Assembly (NCBI RefSeq): GCF_021729135.1
Contig: NZ_JAJTWW010000016.1
Location: 18,742-82,741, forward strand
DNA: 64,000 nucleotides
From: Brevibacterium daeguense
GTDB taxonomy: Bacteria; Actinomycetota; Actinomycetes; Actinomycetales; Brevibacteriaceae
Direction of reading: 5' to 3'
Positions 55,401 through 64,000 of the stretch are shown piece after piece. The notes beneath the pieces were generated by a model. That model saw only the letters and a program-made list of their open reading frames with translations, was not told the DNA's origin and searched no databases. The translations under genes were made by a program, and so were the position numbers. Position 1 is the stretch's first letter. Each line of letters starts with the position of its first letter.

Positions 55401-56209
55401 TTGGAGCCCCACATCATCAGGTAGGTCGAGTCCCACCAGTCACCGGACTCCGGAACGTCGGTCTGGTCGCCGAACACCTGCGGGCTGGCCACCGGCAGGT
55501 CGGCGTACCAGTCGTAGAAGCTGTTCATCACCCCGCCGATGAGGTTGATGAACCGTGCGCCGGCCGCGTGGGAGACCATCGACATCGCCGGGATCGGGGA
55601 GAATCCGGTGCACCGGTCGGGGCCGTACGTCTTGATCGTGTGGACGTGGGCGGCCGCGGTCATCTCGACGGCTTCCTGCCAGCTGGAGCGGACCAGCCCG
55701 CCCTTGCCGCGCGCCTGCATGAACCGGGTGCGCCGCTCGGGATCACCCACGATGTCGGCCCAGGCCAGGACCGGGTCGCCGTTCACCTTGGCCTTCGCCT
55801 CGCGGTACATCTCCAGCAGCACACCCCGGATGTAGGGGTAGCGCACCCGGGTGGGCGAGTAGGTGTACCAGGAGAAGGCAGCGCCGCGCGGGCATCCGCG
55901 CGGCTCGTATTCGGGGCGATCGGGGCCGACCGAGGGATAGTCGGTCTCCTGCGCCTCCCAGGTGATGATCCCGTCCTTGACGTAGACCTTCCATGAGCAC
56001 GAGCCGGTGCAGTTGACGCCGTGAGTGGAGCGGACGACTTTGTCATGGCTCCAGCGGTTGCGGTAGAAGGCGTCCCCGGACCGTCCGCCTTCTCGGAACA
56101 CGGCTCTCGAATCCGGAGTCTCCTCCCAGCGGGTGAAGAACTGTCCGAGCTTCAACAGGGCGTTTGCCGCGGGGCCGTCAGTGCCCGGCGCTTCGGGGCT
56201 GGCTGTCAT
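52484..56209 (-). CDS. narG: Nitrate reductase alpha subunit NarG (molybdenum)
   Basis: A 1241-residue catalytic subunit reducing nitrate to nitrite at a bis-MGD molybdenum centre in the cytoplasm. The FS0 cluster ligands are in HGVNCTGSCSWKVY (His plus three Cys with a later one), and the Mo Asp lies in SFYDWYADLP. Length equals the family norm. The ATG at 56209 gives the conserved N-terminus MTASPEAPG but has a weak ribosome site; a GTG at 56218 is an alternative. It is first of narGHJI and diverges from sdhC across a 364-bp region. No narK transporter lies adjacent within the window. Confidence 0.95.
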   Translation of the reverse strand: MTASPEAPGTDGPAANALLKLGQFFTRWEETPDSRAVFREGGRSGDAFYRNRWSHDKVVRSTHGVNCTGSCSWKVYVKDGIITWEAQETDYPSVGPDRPEYEPRGCPRGAAFSWYTYSPTRVRYPYIRGVLLEMYREAKAKVNGDPVLAWADIVGDPERRTRFMQARGKGGLVRSSWQEAVEMTAAAHVHTIKTYGPDRCTGFSPIPAMSMVSHAAGARFINLIGGVMNSFYDWYADLPVASPQVFGDQTDVPESGDWWDSTYLMMWGSNVPVTRTPDAHWMVEARYKGTKVVSVSPDYSDNTKFADEWLPAQAGSDAALAMAMGHVILKENFVDRRVPFFEDYVVQYTDLPFLVTLDERADGTVVPGKFLTAADLGGPEAAAPDPKFKTVLIDRDSGSPVVPNGSLGFRYNEQDEGRWNLDLQGIRPALSMADSATYGGTTSPVHLPAFTDATGEGSVISRGVPVAEVAGRKVTTVFDLMLAQYGVGRPGLPGDWAADYEDVGTPYTPAWQEEITSVPAQAVTRIAREFAANSEKSKGRSMIILGAGICQWYHGDVTYRAILAMLILTGCQGRNGGGWAHYVGQEKARPITGWSAMAAATDWTRPPRFMIGTAFWYMHTDQFRSDGYSSDSLQSPLAEGHLTGMHTADVIAKSTRLGWMPFYPQFDENSLDAADAAIDGVARGEADNEAQWIADRLKAGQMRFAVEDVDAPQNWPRTLVLWRSNLLGSSAKGEEYFLKHLLGTHHNVMGEDHSESKPEDVTWHEEAPIGKLDLLVSADFRMTSSTLLSDVVFPAATWYEKHDINTTDMHPYIHAFSPAISPPWESKTDYDLFRLLSEEVARQAKTHLGVRKDLVATALTHDTPGQLAQPGGHAPDWKGTDVPAVPGKNLPELKIVERDFTAIGEKFLAVGPLADKLGLTTKNITYDVSEQVAQLARKHGVFDSGAAAGRPAINTDARMAEAILAFSGTTNGELAVQGFEKLERRTGVQLTDLARGSEEKHITFADTQAAPVPVITSPEWSGSETGGRRYAPFTINIERLTPFRTLTGRMHFFLDHDWMKDMGEMLPIYRPPLDMNRLFGEPKLGQRGELSVALRYLTPHNKWSIHSEYQDNLFMLSLARGGTSVWMSPQDAALIEVSDNDWVECVNTNGVYVARAIVSHRMPQGVVYVHHAQERVIDVPKSEATGRRGGIHNSVTRILVKPTHMVGGYAHLSWAFNYLGPTGNQRDIVSVVRKRSQEVRY

Positions 56210-56573
56210 GCAAGTCACACTAATGTCCCAGCTGAGCATGTCAATGGACGTTGCCGAAACGTTGGGTGACGAGTTTCGCCGCATCTTCTCCCTCCCCCGG
56301 AACATCAGCCGAAGACGGCGATCGAACCACGAGAGACTCGTGGGTGTGATCGTCGGGCTTCGACGGTTTTCACCGATTACCACCCACACTGCTGTGCTAA
56401 TTCCGGTGATCAGGCCTGCGCCGGAGGAGGCCCCGCCCAATACAGAGGAGCTGCTGCCCTGCCCGGAGGAGTTGCCGGCGGAGCCATGGTCAATCAGCGC
56501 TTCTGCCCCTAGATTGGAGAGGGACGACATCCGGACAGAGCCGTTCGGAAATCTCCAGGCCGAGGGAGAACCA
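56210..56573. promoter_or_regulatory. Divergent narG / sdhC control region
   Basis: A 364-bp gap between divergent respiratory operons; both promoters must lie here. TGTGACTTGCATGACA overlaps the narG start and faintly resembles a CRP/FNR-family half-site pair. ACGTTG occurs twice close together near 56250. I could not identify a credible FNR box, hairpin or additional small gene. Oxygen- or nitrate-responsive control is expected from the genes served. Confidence 0.4.
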
Positions 56574-57305
56574 GTGAGCGCTGCCACCGTCTCGCGAACC
56601 ACGTCGAAGCGTCCGGGAGGCTTCGGCTCGGGTCCTGCACTGCACGGGATCATGGCCGTCACCGGTCTGATCATGATCCTGTTCCTCATCGCCCACGCCT
56701 GGGGGAACTACAAGCTGTTCTCCGGGCAGGAGGCGTTCGATGGCTACTCCGCCTACCTGCGCACCGTGGGCGAGCCGATCCTGCCGTACAGCGGGGCGCT
56801 CTGGATCATGCGGACGGTGCTGCTGATCAGCGTGGTGGCCCATATCTGGGCGGCGGTCGTGCTCTGGGCGCGGATGCGGCGAGCGACCGCAGGCCGCGGA
56901 TCGGCACGGTACGCCACCCGGAAGAGCCCGCGCGGCGTGCAGCGGAGCTACGCCTCATTCACGCTGCGCTGGGGCGGAGTGGTGATCGCCCTGTTCGTCG
57001 TCTACCACGTCCTGCACCTGACGGTGAACGTGATCGCGCCCGGCGGCGCCTCGGACAGCCCCTACCAGCGGATGGTCGGCGGATTCGCCGTGTGGTGGGT
57101 CGTGCTGAGCTACACCGTCGCCCTGCTGGCACTCGGCTTCCACCTTCGCCACGGCTTCTGGGAGGCGCTCGCATCGCTCGGCGCCAACCGCAGCCGCCGG
57201 CAGCGCCGCATCTACAGCGGAATCGCGCTCGCATTGGCGCTCGCCATCACCATCGGCTTCCTCATCCCGCCCTACGCGGTCCTCCTCGGATACACCGGCA
57301 CGTGA
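56574..57305 (+). CDS. sdhC: Succinate dehydrogenase/fumarate reductase cytochrome b subunit
   Basis: A 243-residue five-helix membrane anchor of the single-subunit, di-heme b558 type (B. subtilis SdhC/actinobacterial class). Heme-ligand histidines appear in LHGIMAVTGLIMILFLIAHAW (quoted in part), VVAHIWAAVVL, VYHVLHLTVN and LGFHLRHGFWEAL. It moves electrons between the menaquinone pool and the SdhB clusters. The start is a GTG at 56574 with GGGAG 5 nt upstream. The reading frame is open further left, but that sequence is not conserved. It is followed by sdhA after 76 nt. Confidence 0.92.
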   Translation: MSAATVSRTTSKRPGGFGSGPALHGIMAVTGLIMILFLIAHAWGNYKLFSGQEAFDGYSAYLRTVGEPILPYSGALWIMRTVLLISVVAHIWAAVVLWARMRRATAGRGSARYATRKSPRGVQRSYASFTLRWGGVVIALFVVYHVLHLTVNVIAPGGASDSPYQRMVGGFAVWWVVLSYTVALLALGFHLRHGFWEALASLGANRSRRQRRIYSGIALALALAITIGFLIPPYAVLLGYTGT

Positions 57306-57381
57306 TCCGAATGCAGACCATGCCAGCCCCGCCGCTGCAGAGATCGAGAGCAGCGCTGAGCAGCGCTGAGACAGGAGCATC

Positions 57382-59354
<1,973 letters not shown>

Positions 59355-59358
<4 letters not shown>

Positions 59359-60113
59359 GACTCACCTTGCGCATCTGGCGCCAGCGCAGTGCCGAGGAGC
59401 CCGGCGAGATGGTCCCCTATCAGATCGACGGGGTCGAGGAGGACATGTCCTTCCTGGAGATGCTCGACGTGCTCAACGAGCAGCTGACCGCTGCCGGCGA
59501 GGACCCCGTCGCCTTCGACGACGACTGCCGGGAGGGCATCTGCGGAGCGTGCAGCCTGGTCGTCGACGGCATCGCCCATGGACCACAGGCGCGCACGACC
59601 GTGTGCCAGCTGCACCTGCGCCACTTCTCCGACGGCGACAGCATCGACATCGAGCCCTGGCGCTCCGGCAGCTTCCCCGTCATCAAGGACCTGGTCGTGG
59701 ACCGCGGCGCGCTCGACAGGATCATCGAGGCCGGCGGCTACATCTCGGTGCCGACGGGGTCCGCACCGGACGCCCACGCCACGGTCGTGCCGAAGCCGGC
59801 TGCGGATCGGGCCTTCGATGCGGCGGTCTGCATCGGGTGCGGCGCCTGCGTCGCCGCCTGCCCAAACGGCTCCGCCATGCTGTTCACCGGCGCGAAGGCG
59901 ACTCACCTCGGATCACTGCCGCAGGGACAGCCGGAGCGGAGGTCCCGCGCGCGGGCGATGGTCGAGCAGCACGACGCGGAGGGTTTCGGCGGCTGCACGC
60001 AGATCGGCGAGTGCGAGGCAGTGTGCCCGGTCGGCATCCCCCTGGACACGATCTCCCAGCTCAACGCCGACGTCCTCGGCAGCCTGCTGCGTCCCCGCCG
60101 GGAACACGGCTAG
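59355..60113 (+). CDS. sdhB: Succinate dehydrogenase/fumarate reductase iron-sulfur subunit
   Basis: A 252-residue electron-transfer subunit. The [2Fe-2S] ligands are in [15 protein letters not shown], the [4Fe-4S] ligands in [15 protein letters not shown] and the [3Fe-4S] ligands in [16 protein letters not shown]. It links SdhA to the membrane heme subunit. The start GTG at 59355 overlaps the sdhA stop. A weak hairpin (GATCT, CCGC, AGATC) follows the stop near 60118-60131. Confidence 0.94.
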
Positions 60114-60178
60114 GACCGGATCTCCGCAGATCCTGCCGGGAGCCGGCCCTGGGTTGGGCGGAAGCCGGCCGCCTGGTC

Positions 60179-60394
60179 TCAGAACACGACGAAGCAGCTG
60201 ACCCCGAAGAGGATGAGGAAGCCGAACAGCGCGAAGCTCAGGAAGTTGTTCTCGGCCGTACTGGGCGGTCTGTCCTCGGGTGTCCAGTCGTCCGTCGTCG
60301 TGGCGGTGCTCGGCAGGTCCTCGGTCGGTGCGAACGCGGATCGAGGCGACTCCGCACTGGCGCCTGCGCTTCTCGGATTGTTCGAGGTGCTCAT
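60179..60394 (-). CDS. Small single-helix membrane protein, end of norZ operon
   Basis: A 71-residue protein. The first 48 residues are polar (Ser, Thr, Ala, Pro, Asp); the remainder is one hydrophobic helix, ENNFLSFALFGFLILFGVSC. It overlaps the previous gene by 4 nt (ATGA), so it is translated as the last member of the norZ-led operon. It could be a small stabilising subunit of the NO reductase, but no family is recognised. Confidence 0.65.
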   Translation of the reverse strand: MSTSNNPRSAGASAESPRSAFAPTEDLPSTATTTDDWTPEDRPPSTAENNFLSFALFGFLILFGVSCFVVF

Positions 60395-60843
60395 GGTGTC
60401 ACTCCCAGTCTGCCCAGTTCGGTGACGGTCGAGACCGCCAGGATCGCGAACACCGCACAGATGAATACCGTGTACGTCCAGCGGTGGGAGTGATCAGCGC
60501 GCCAGAAACGCTGCAGGCTGATCACTCCGTTGATCGCAGCGACGAGGCACAGCGCGAGTCCGACGGGAGCGGCAACCCAGCCGGCGAGGCTCAGGATCGG
60601 GACGAGGATCGGGATCACCACGTAGGTGATGAGGCAGCGGAGCGCGGAGATGACGACCGAGGTCCGGAAGGTGCGGTGCGCGCCTTCCCCGGACCTCAGG
60701 TCGACGTTCCTGACCCCGAGAATCCGGCGCATCAGCCGATCCGCGGCCCTGTCCGACCGGAAGCGGACGGGAACGGACGCCGGGGCGGCGAGAGCCGGCG
60801 CCTGCCCCGCGACCACCGGCGCCTGTGTGTGGGAGCTGCTCAT
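60391..60843 (-). CDS. Membrane protein of unknown function in norZ operon
   Basis: A 150-residue protein with a polar, Ala and Pro-rich N-terminus (residues 1-55) and three hydrophobic segments (about 62-82, 86-105 and 125-142). The segment between the last two carries FWRADHSHRWTY with closely spaced His and Trp, which could lie near a metal or heme. It is coupled to both neighbours by 4-nt overlaps. No family recognised. Confidence 0.65.
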   Translation of the reverse strand: MSSSHTQAPVVAGQAPALAAPASVPVRFRSDRAADRLMRRILGVRNVDLRSGEGAHRTFRTSVVISALRCLITYVVIPILVPILSLAGWVAAPVGLALCLVAAINGVISLQRFWRADHSHRWTYTVFICAVFAILAVSTVTELGRLGVTP

Positions 60844-61166
60844 GAGTCCTCTTCCCGGTTCTTGGACCGCGAATGCCGGATCAGCGTGGCCCCACCGAAA
60901 CTGGCCACCACCAGACCGACAACGCCGATCAGCCCGCCGATGAAGAAGCCCCAGTACAGGGGCTCCATCCTGCTGTCAGCGTCGGGGCTGCCCAAGGTGC
61001 TGCCGATGAGGATGCCGAAGAAGGGGGCGAGCAGCGCCAGGACACTTCCGAGCAGCAGACGCCAGAAGCCGGGTGGGGTGGGCTCCAGGCGCACCCGCCT
61101 GCCCGGAGGTGCGGGAGTGTCGTCGTAGACGAGCTCGGTTTCGGCAGCTGGTTCAGTGTTCGTCAT
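60840..61166 (-). CDS. Two-helix membrane protein of unknown function in norZ operon
   Basis: A 108-residue protein with a Glu, Thr, Pro and Arg-rich cytoplasmic N-terminus and two hydrophobic helices (about 36-55 and 70-91), ending in a basic tail. Gly-rich helix interfaces (GGLIGVVGLVVASFGG) suggest packing against another membrane protein. Overlaps both neighbours by 4 nt. Function unknown. Confidence 0.65.
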   Translation of the reverse strand: MTNTEPAAETELVYDDTPAPPGRRVRLEPTPPGFWRLLLGSVLALLAPFFGILIGSTLGSPDADSRMEPLYWGFFIGGLIGVVGLVVASFGGATLIRHSRSKNREEDS

Positions 61167-62026
61167 CGTGATCGCCCTTCTGCGGAGTCGTCGACAACAG
61201 CCAGTCCGCGTGTCTCGGTGGAGGTCCGTCCGGCCTTGGGCTCGGTGGGAGCACTGGTGCCGGGCGCGAGGTGTTCCAGGGCCCCCATCAAGGGCCCGAT
61301 GATGTCCATCGGCAGCGGGAAGACCACCGTCGAGTTCTGATCGGCTCCGAGCTCGAGCAGGGTCTGCAGGTAGCGCAGCTGCAGCGAAGCAGGAGCCTCA
61401 CTGAGGGTCTTCGCTGCGTCGCGCAGCTCCTCCGACGCCTCGAGCTCACCATGAGCGCTGATCACCTTGGCCCGGCGTTCACGCTCGGCCTCCGCCTGAC
61501 GGGCCATCGCCCGCTGCATCATCTCGGGGATCTCCACGTCCTTGATCTCGACCACGGCGACATCCACACCCCACGGCACCGCCTGCTGGGCGATCGACCG
61601 ATAGAGGTCCTCGTTGAGGTCTGCCCGATGGGCCAGGAGCGTGTCCAGGTCGGCGCGTCCGACCACGGACCGGAGAGTGGTCTGGGCGAACTGGGAGGTC
61701 GCCACCGCATGGTTCTCCACCGCCATCACCGAGCGCACGGGATCGGCCACTTTGAACATCACCACGGCATTCACGCGGGCGGTGACATTGTCACGCGTGA
61801 TGACCTCCTGCGGCGGGATGGTCAAGGTCACCACCCGCTGATCGACCCGCACCGAACGGTCCAGGAACGGCAGCATGAACACGAGACCCGGTCCGAGCGG
61901 TCCCCGCAGCCGACCGAGGCGGAACACGACCAGCCGCTCGTACTCGCGCACCACCTTCAGCGAGGCGATCAGCAGTGCGAGCAGAAGAACGACCACGACG
62001 ATCGCGATGATCGCTTGGCTAGGCAT
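61163..62026 (-). CDS. SPFH/band-7 (stomatin/slipin-like) protein in norZ operon
   Basis: A 287-residue membrane-anchored SPFH protein. N-terminal helix (residues 4-24), then EYERLVVFRLGRLRGPLGPGL, the hallmark start of stomatin/slipin domains, VVTLTIPPQEVITRDNVTARVNAVVMF and a C-terminal helical region with AEAERERRAKVISAHGE. Such proteins form membrane oligomers that organise or protect partner complexes. Usually paired with an NfeD protein; here it is instead coupled to norZ operon genes (8-nt overlap with the upstream gene, 4-nt with the downstream). A role in NorZ assembly or membrane quality control is inference. Confidence 0.88.
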   Translation of the reverse strand: MPSQAIIAIVVVVLLLALLIASLKVVREYERLVVFRLGRLRGPLGPGLVFMLPFLDRSVRVDQRVVTLTIPPQEVITRDNVTARVNAVVMFKVADPVRSVMAVENHAVATSQFAQTTLRSVVGRADLDTLLAHRADLNEDLYRSIAQQAVPWGVDVAVVEIKDVEIPEMMQRAMARQAEAERERRAKVISAHGELEASEELRDAAKTLSEAPASLQLRYLQTLLELGADQNSTVVFPLPMDIIGPLMGALEHLAPGTSAPTEPKAGRTSTETRGLAVVDDSAEGRSR

Positions 62027-62714
62027 TTTCGTCGGCTTCCCTTCGTGCGGAGGTGTAGCGGGTCTGCCCGAGCACCAGCGGGACGCTCTCGGCAGGTCGC
62101 CGATCGGACGCATAGCTGGTCCGCCGGCGTTCGATCGTCTCGACCGCCAGGGCCCGGTCCTCGAGGTTCTCATCCAGGGACTTGAACAGCACCCCCTGAG
62201 GATCGACCGGAGTGTGGCGCAGATGAGACCACAGCGGAAGTCCGGCGACCGCGATCGCGAGGCCGGTGGCCAGCAGCACGACCTGCTGGGTCCAGCTCTC
62301 GACGACGAAGGAGCCGACCACCGGGAACACGACGGCGAGCACGGACACGGCGCAGGCGATGCCGCGGTGGAACCGGGCGGATTCCGAAGCCGGCCAGGAA
62401 TCCACCTTCCGACCCAGCTCACGCCCGTCGTCCGACGAGGTGCAGCTGTCCTTGACCGGACAGGAATTGCAGACCGTGGGGCTGCCGCGATACCGCATCA
62501 CGCGGTTCTCGGGGTCGAACGCCTGCGGCCACAGCCACTGGTCCTCAGGGCACAGCCACGCGTCGTGATCATCGTGGTACACGAATCCTCGGGTCTGCAG
62601 CTCTTCGTGGGCGGTATGGGCGCGCTTGGCGAGCAGGTCGATGCAGTAAGCGACCAGCAGCAGAGCCACCCCGTAGCCGCCGAACAGTCCCGTTGTGATT
62701 TCGAGGGCACTCAT
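62019..62714 (-). CDS. Membrane protein with transposase-type zinc-ribbon cysteine cluster, coupled to norZ
   Basis: A 231-residue protein with an N-terminal helix (residues 7-28), a soluble loop of about 90 residues, two more helices (about 117-138 and 143-163) and a C-terminal cytoplasmic tail. The loop has four cysteines (Cys55, Cys82, Cys85, Cys91) in the pattern DAWLCPEDQ, TVCNSCPVKDSC. This layout resembles the small zinc ribbon that ends many IS1182-type transposases. No transposase domain is present. It overlaps norZ by 4 nt, so it is made with the NO reductase. Metal binding, perhaps zinc or an iron-sulfur centre, is inferred. Function unknown. Confidence 0.7.
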   Translation of the reverse strand: MSALEITTGLFGGYGVALLLVAYCIDLLAKRAHTAHEELQTRGFVYHDDHDAWLCPEDQWLWPQAFDPENRVMRYRGSPTVCNSCPVKDSCTSSDDGRELGRKVDSWPASESARFHRGIACAVSVLAVVFPVVGSFVVESWTQQVVLLATGLAIAVAGLPLWSHLRHTPVDPQGVLFKSLDENLEDRALAVETIERRRTSYASDRRPAESVPLVLGQTRYTSARREADENA

Positions 62715-64000
62715 GATGTCGTCCCCTCCCCGTCATCGGGTCGCCGATCCGAGGCGTACCTGCTGGGGGGCGCAGTGTCCGCCACGGTCACGGAGCCCGC
62801 CGCCGGGGAGTGGGCGGATCCCGTCCGATCCTCACGGGCTTCCGGGTGCTCCTCGACGAACAGCGTCTCGGGCTCCATCCGCGTGACTGTGGCCTTGACG
62901 CCGTGCCGCACTCCCAGCCAGGCGATGTACACGAACGGGAGGATGCCTCCGATCAGGAACACCACGTCGCCGGGCATGCGCATCCATTCCAGCGCCAGGT
63001 TCCCCGGCTCGGTGAGGTAGCCCAGCGTGCGAGCTTCGAAGTAGCCCTGGTTGACGGAGGCCCACAGCTGCAGCACGCCGAGCGGCAGCAGGGTCGCGAA
63101 CATCATCCATGCGAGCCCGATGTTCAGCGACCAGAAGGACAGTCGCGCGAGCTTCTCGGGCCACCTCTCGGGCGGGATGATGTAGCGCAGCGCGAACAGC
63201 GCCAGGCCGACGGCCATCATCCCGTACACGCCCATCATCGAGCCGTGCGCATGGTTCGCCGTCAGCGAGGTGCCGATCTGGTAGTAGGAGACGATCGGCA
63301 GATTCACCAGGAAGCCGAAGACGCCCGCTCCCAGGAAGTTCCAGAAGCCGACGGCCACGAGGAACATCACCGCCCAGCGGTGCGGGAACGGCCCGCTGGA
63401 ACGCGATTCCTGGCGCGCGCCCAGCTGCAGGAACGTCCAGGCCTCGATGGTGAGGAAGGTCAGCGGGATCACCTCCAGCGCCGAGAAGACCGCGCCGAGC
63501 GCCATGTGCTCGACCGGCGTGCCGGAGAAGTACAGATGGTGCATGGTGCCGATGACTCCACCCGCGGAGTACAGGATGACGTCGAGGAGGATGATCTGGA
63601 TCGCGATCTTGCGACGCACGACGCCCAGCATCACGAACAGGTAGGCCACCATCACCGTGGTGAACAGCTCCAGGAAGTCCTCGACCCACAGGTGCACCAC
63701 CCAGAACCGCCAGAACTCGGCGACGGTCAGGTGCGTCTCGTTGGTCGCCAGCAGACCGACGCCGTAGAACGCCGGGATCGCGAGCGCCGCGTAGACGAAC
63801 AGCCAGGGCATGTTGAACTTCGACTCCGTGCGCAGCCGCGAGCGGATCGCGCGGACGATGATGAGGAACCACAGGAACAGCCCGACCACCAGGAGGATCT
63901 GGAAGACGCGGGGCAAGTCCAGGTACTCCCACTGCTGGGAGAAGAGCGGTGAGCCCTCGGCCCAGTCCGGGCCGTAGATGCTGATCGCGGTGCCACCGAA
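62711..64000 (-). CDS. norZ: Quinol-dependent nitric oxide reductase NorZ/qNor (5' end outside window)
   Basis: The frame is open from base 64000 to the stop at 62711 (430 codons) with no start in range, so roughly the C-terminal 60 percent of a qNor of about 750 residues is visible. Heme-copper-type helices carry the ligands: WVVHLWVEDFLELFTT (His and the Glu pair for heme b3 and FeB), MHHLYFSGTP and SLTANHAHGSMMGVYGMMAVG. It reduces two NO to N2O with menaquinol electrons in the membrane. The C-terminal cytoplasmic tail of about 50 residues is acidic. It heads the coupled operon running down to 60179. Confidence 0.92.
   Translation of the reverse strand, partial: FGGTAISIYGPDWAEGSPLFSQQWEYLDLPRVFQILLVVGLFLWFLIIVRAIRSRLRTESKFNMPWLFVYAALAIPAFYGVGLLATNETHLTVAEFWRFWVVHLWVEDFLELFTTVMVAYLFVMLGVVRRKIAIQIILLDVILYSAGGVIGTMHHLYFSGTPVEHMALGAVFSALEVIPLTFLTIEAWTFLQLGARQESRSSGPFPHRWAVMFLVAVGFWNFLGAGVFGFLVNLPIVSYYQIGTSLTANHAHGSMMGVYGMMAVGLALFALRYIIPPERWPEKLARLSFWSLNIGLAWMMFATLLPLGVLQLWASVNQGYFEARTLGYLTEPGNLALEWMRMPGDVVFLIGGILPFVYIAWLGVRHGVKATVTRMEPETLFVEEHPEAREDRTGSAHSPAAGSVTVADTAPPSRYASDRRPDDGEGTTS

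Noticed and set aside
52892..55996. Long plus-strand open frame opposite narG
   Set aside because: A high-GC shadow frame antisense to a clearly conserved NarG; the translation is Arg, Gly, Val and His-rich without domain signatures.
62019..62714. Possible IS1182-like transposase remnant
   Set aside because: Only the cysteine ribbon is reminiscent; the gene has transmembrane helices, an intact frame and 4- to 8-nt overlaps with both neighbours, and there are no terminal inverted repeats.

Overview
The window is 64 kb of very GC-rich DNA with dense gene packing, many 4-nt ATGA/GTGA start-stop overlaps and frequent GTG starts. It looks like an actinobacterial chromosome. The block from 26.7 to 43.3 kb (tRNA-Leu(CAG), fhaA, fhaB, pstP, rodA, pbpA, pknA, pknB, trpG/pabA, a class E sortase, a DUF881 protein, crgA and a peptidyl-prolyl isomerase) keeps the gene order found close to the replication origin in Mycobacterium tuberculosis (Rv0009 to Rv0020c). 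A Micrococcales member, perhaps Brevibacterium-like, is my guess from overall gene content; the genus is not established. No transposase, prophage, CRISPR array or rRNA was seen.

Layout. 1-7.4 kb: histidine utilisation (hutH partial, hutI, hutU on the minus strand, hutG divergent, an APC permease). 7.7-11.4 kb: an SDR/DUF2867 protein, a GAF-ANTAR regulator, a hypothetical gene and a small NAD(P)-binding protein. 11.6-19.5 kb: an accessory catabolic island with a pyruvate-dehydrogenase-E1-like protein, two crotonases, a flavin reductase, an AcoR-like Fis regulator and a luciferase-like monooxygenase. The last two catabolic enzymes share a palindromic motif about 100 bp upstream of their starts. 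19.7-22.6 kb: a hypothetical gene, a short Ric-like protein, a methyltransferase, a ZIP-like metal transporter and a mycoredoxin. 22.8-26.4 kb: a DUF1801 protein, a D-serine-dehydratase-like PLP enzyme and an AGCS symporter.

26.7-43.3 kb: the cell-wall growth and Ser/Thr phosphorylation cluster, a seven-gene translationally coupled plus-strand operon (fhaA to pknB) followed by a coupled minus-strand operon (DUF881, sortase, small membrane protein, pabA), crgA, a YczE-type membrane protein, a rhomboid protease and a cyclophilin. 43.6-49.1 kb: membrane and surface proteins, including a large secreted anchored protein paired with a lytic transglycosylase. 49.3-56.2 kb: narGHJI respiratory nitrate reductase. 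56.6-60.1 kb: succinate dehydrogenase/fumarate reductase sdhCAB. 60.2-64 kb: a six-gene coupled operon led by a quinol-type nitric oxide reductase (partial at the window edge), followed by a membrane protein with a zinc-ribbon-like cysteine cluster, an SPFH protein and three small membrane proteins.

The right end is thus an anaerobic and nitrogen-oxide respiration zone: NarGHI makes nitrite, NorZ removes NO, and Sdh feeds or drains the quinone pool. The short Ric-like protein at 20.2 kb may relate to the same NO chemistry. The most unusual content is the monooxygenase/crotonase island with its matched operators, the uncharacterised genes coupled to norZ, and several tandem and inverted repeats in intergenic DNA.
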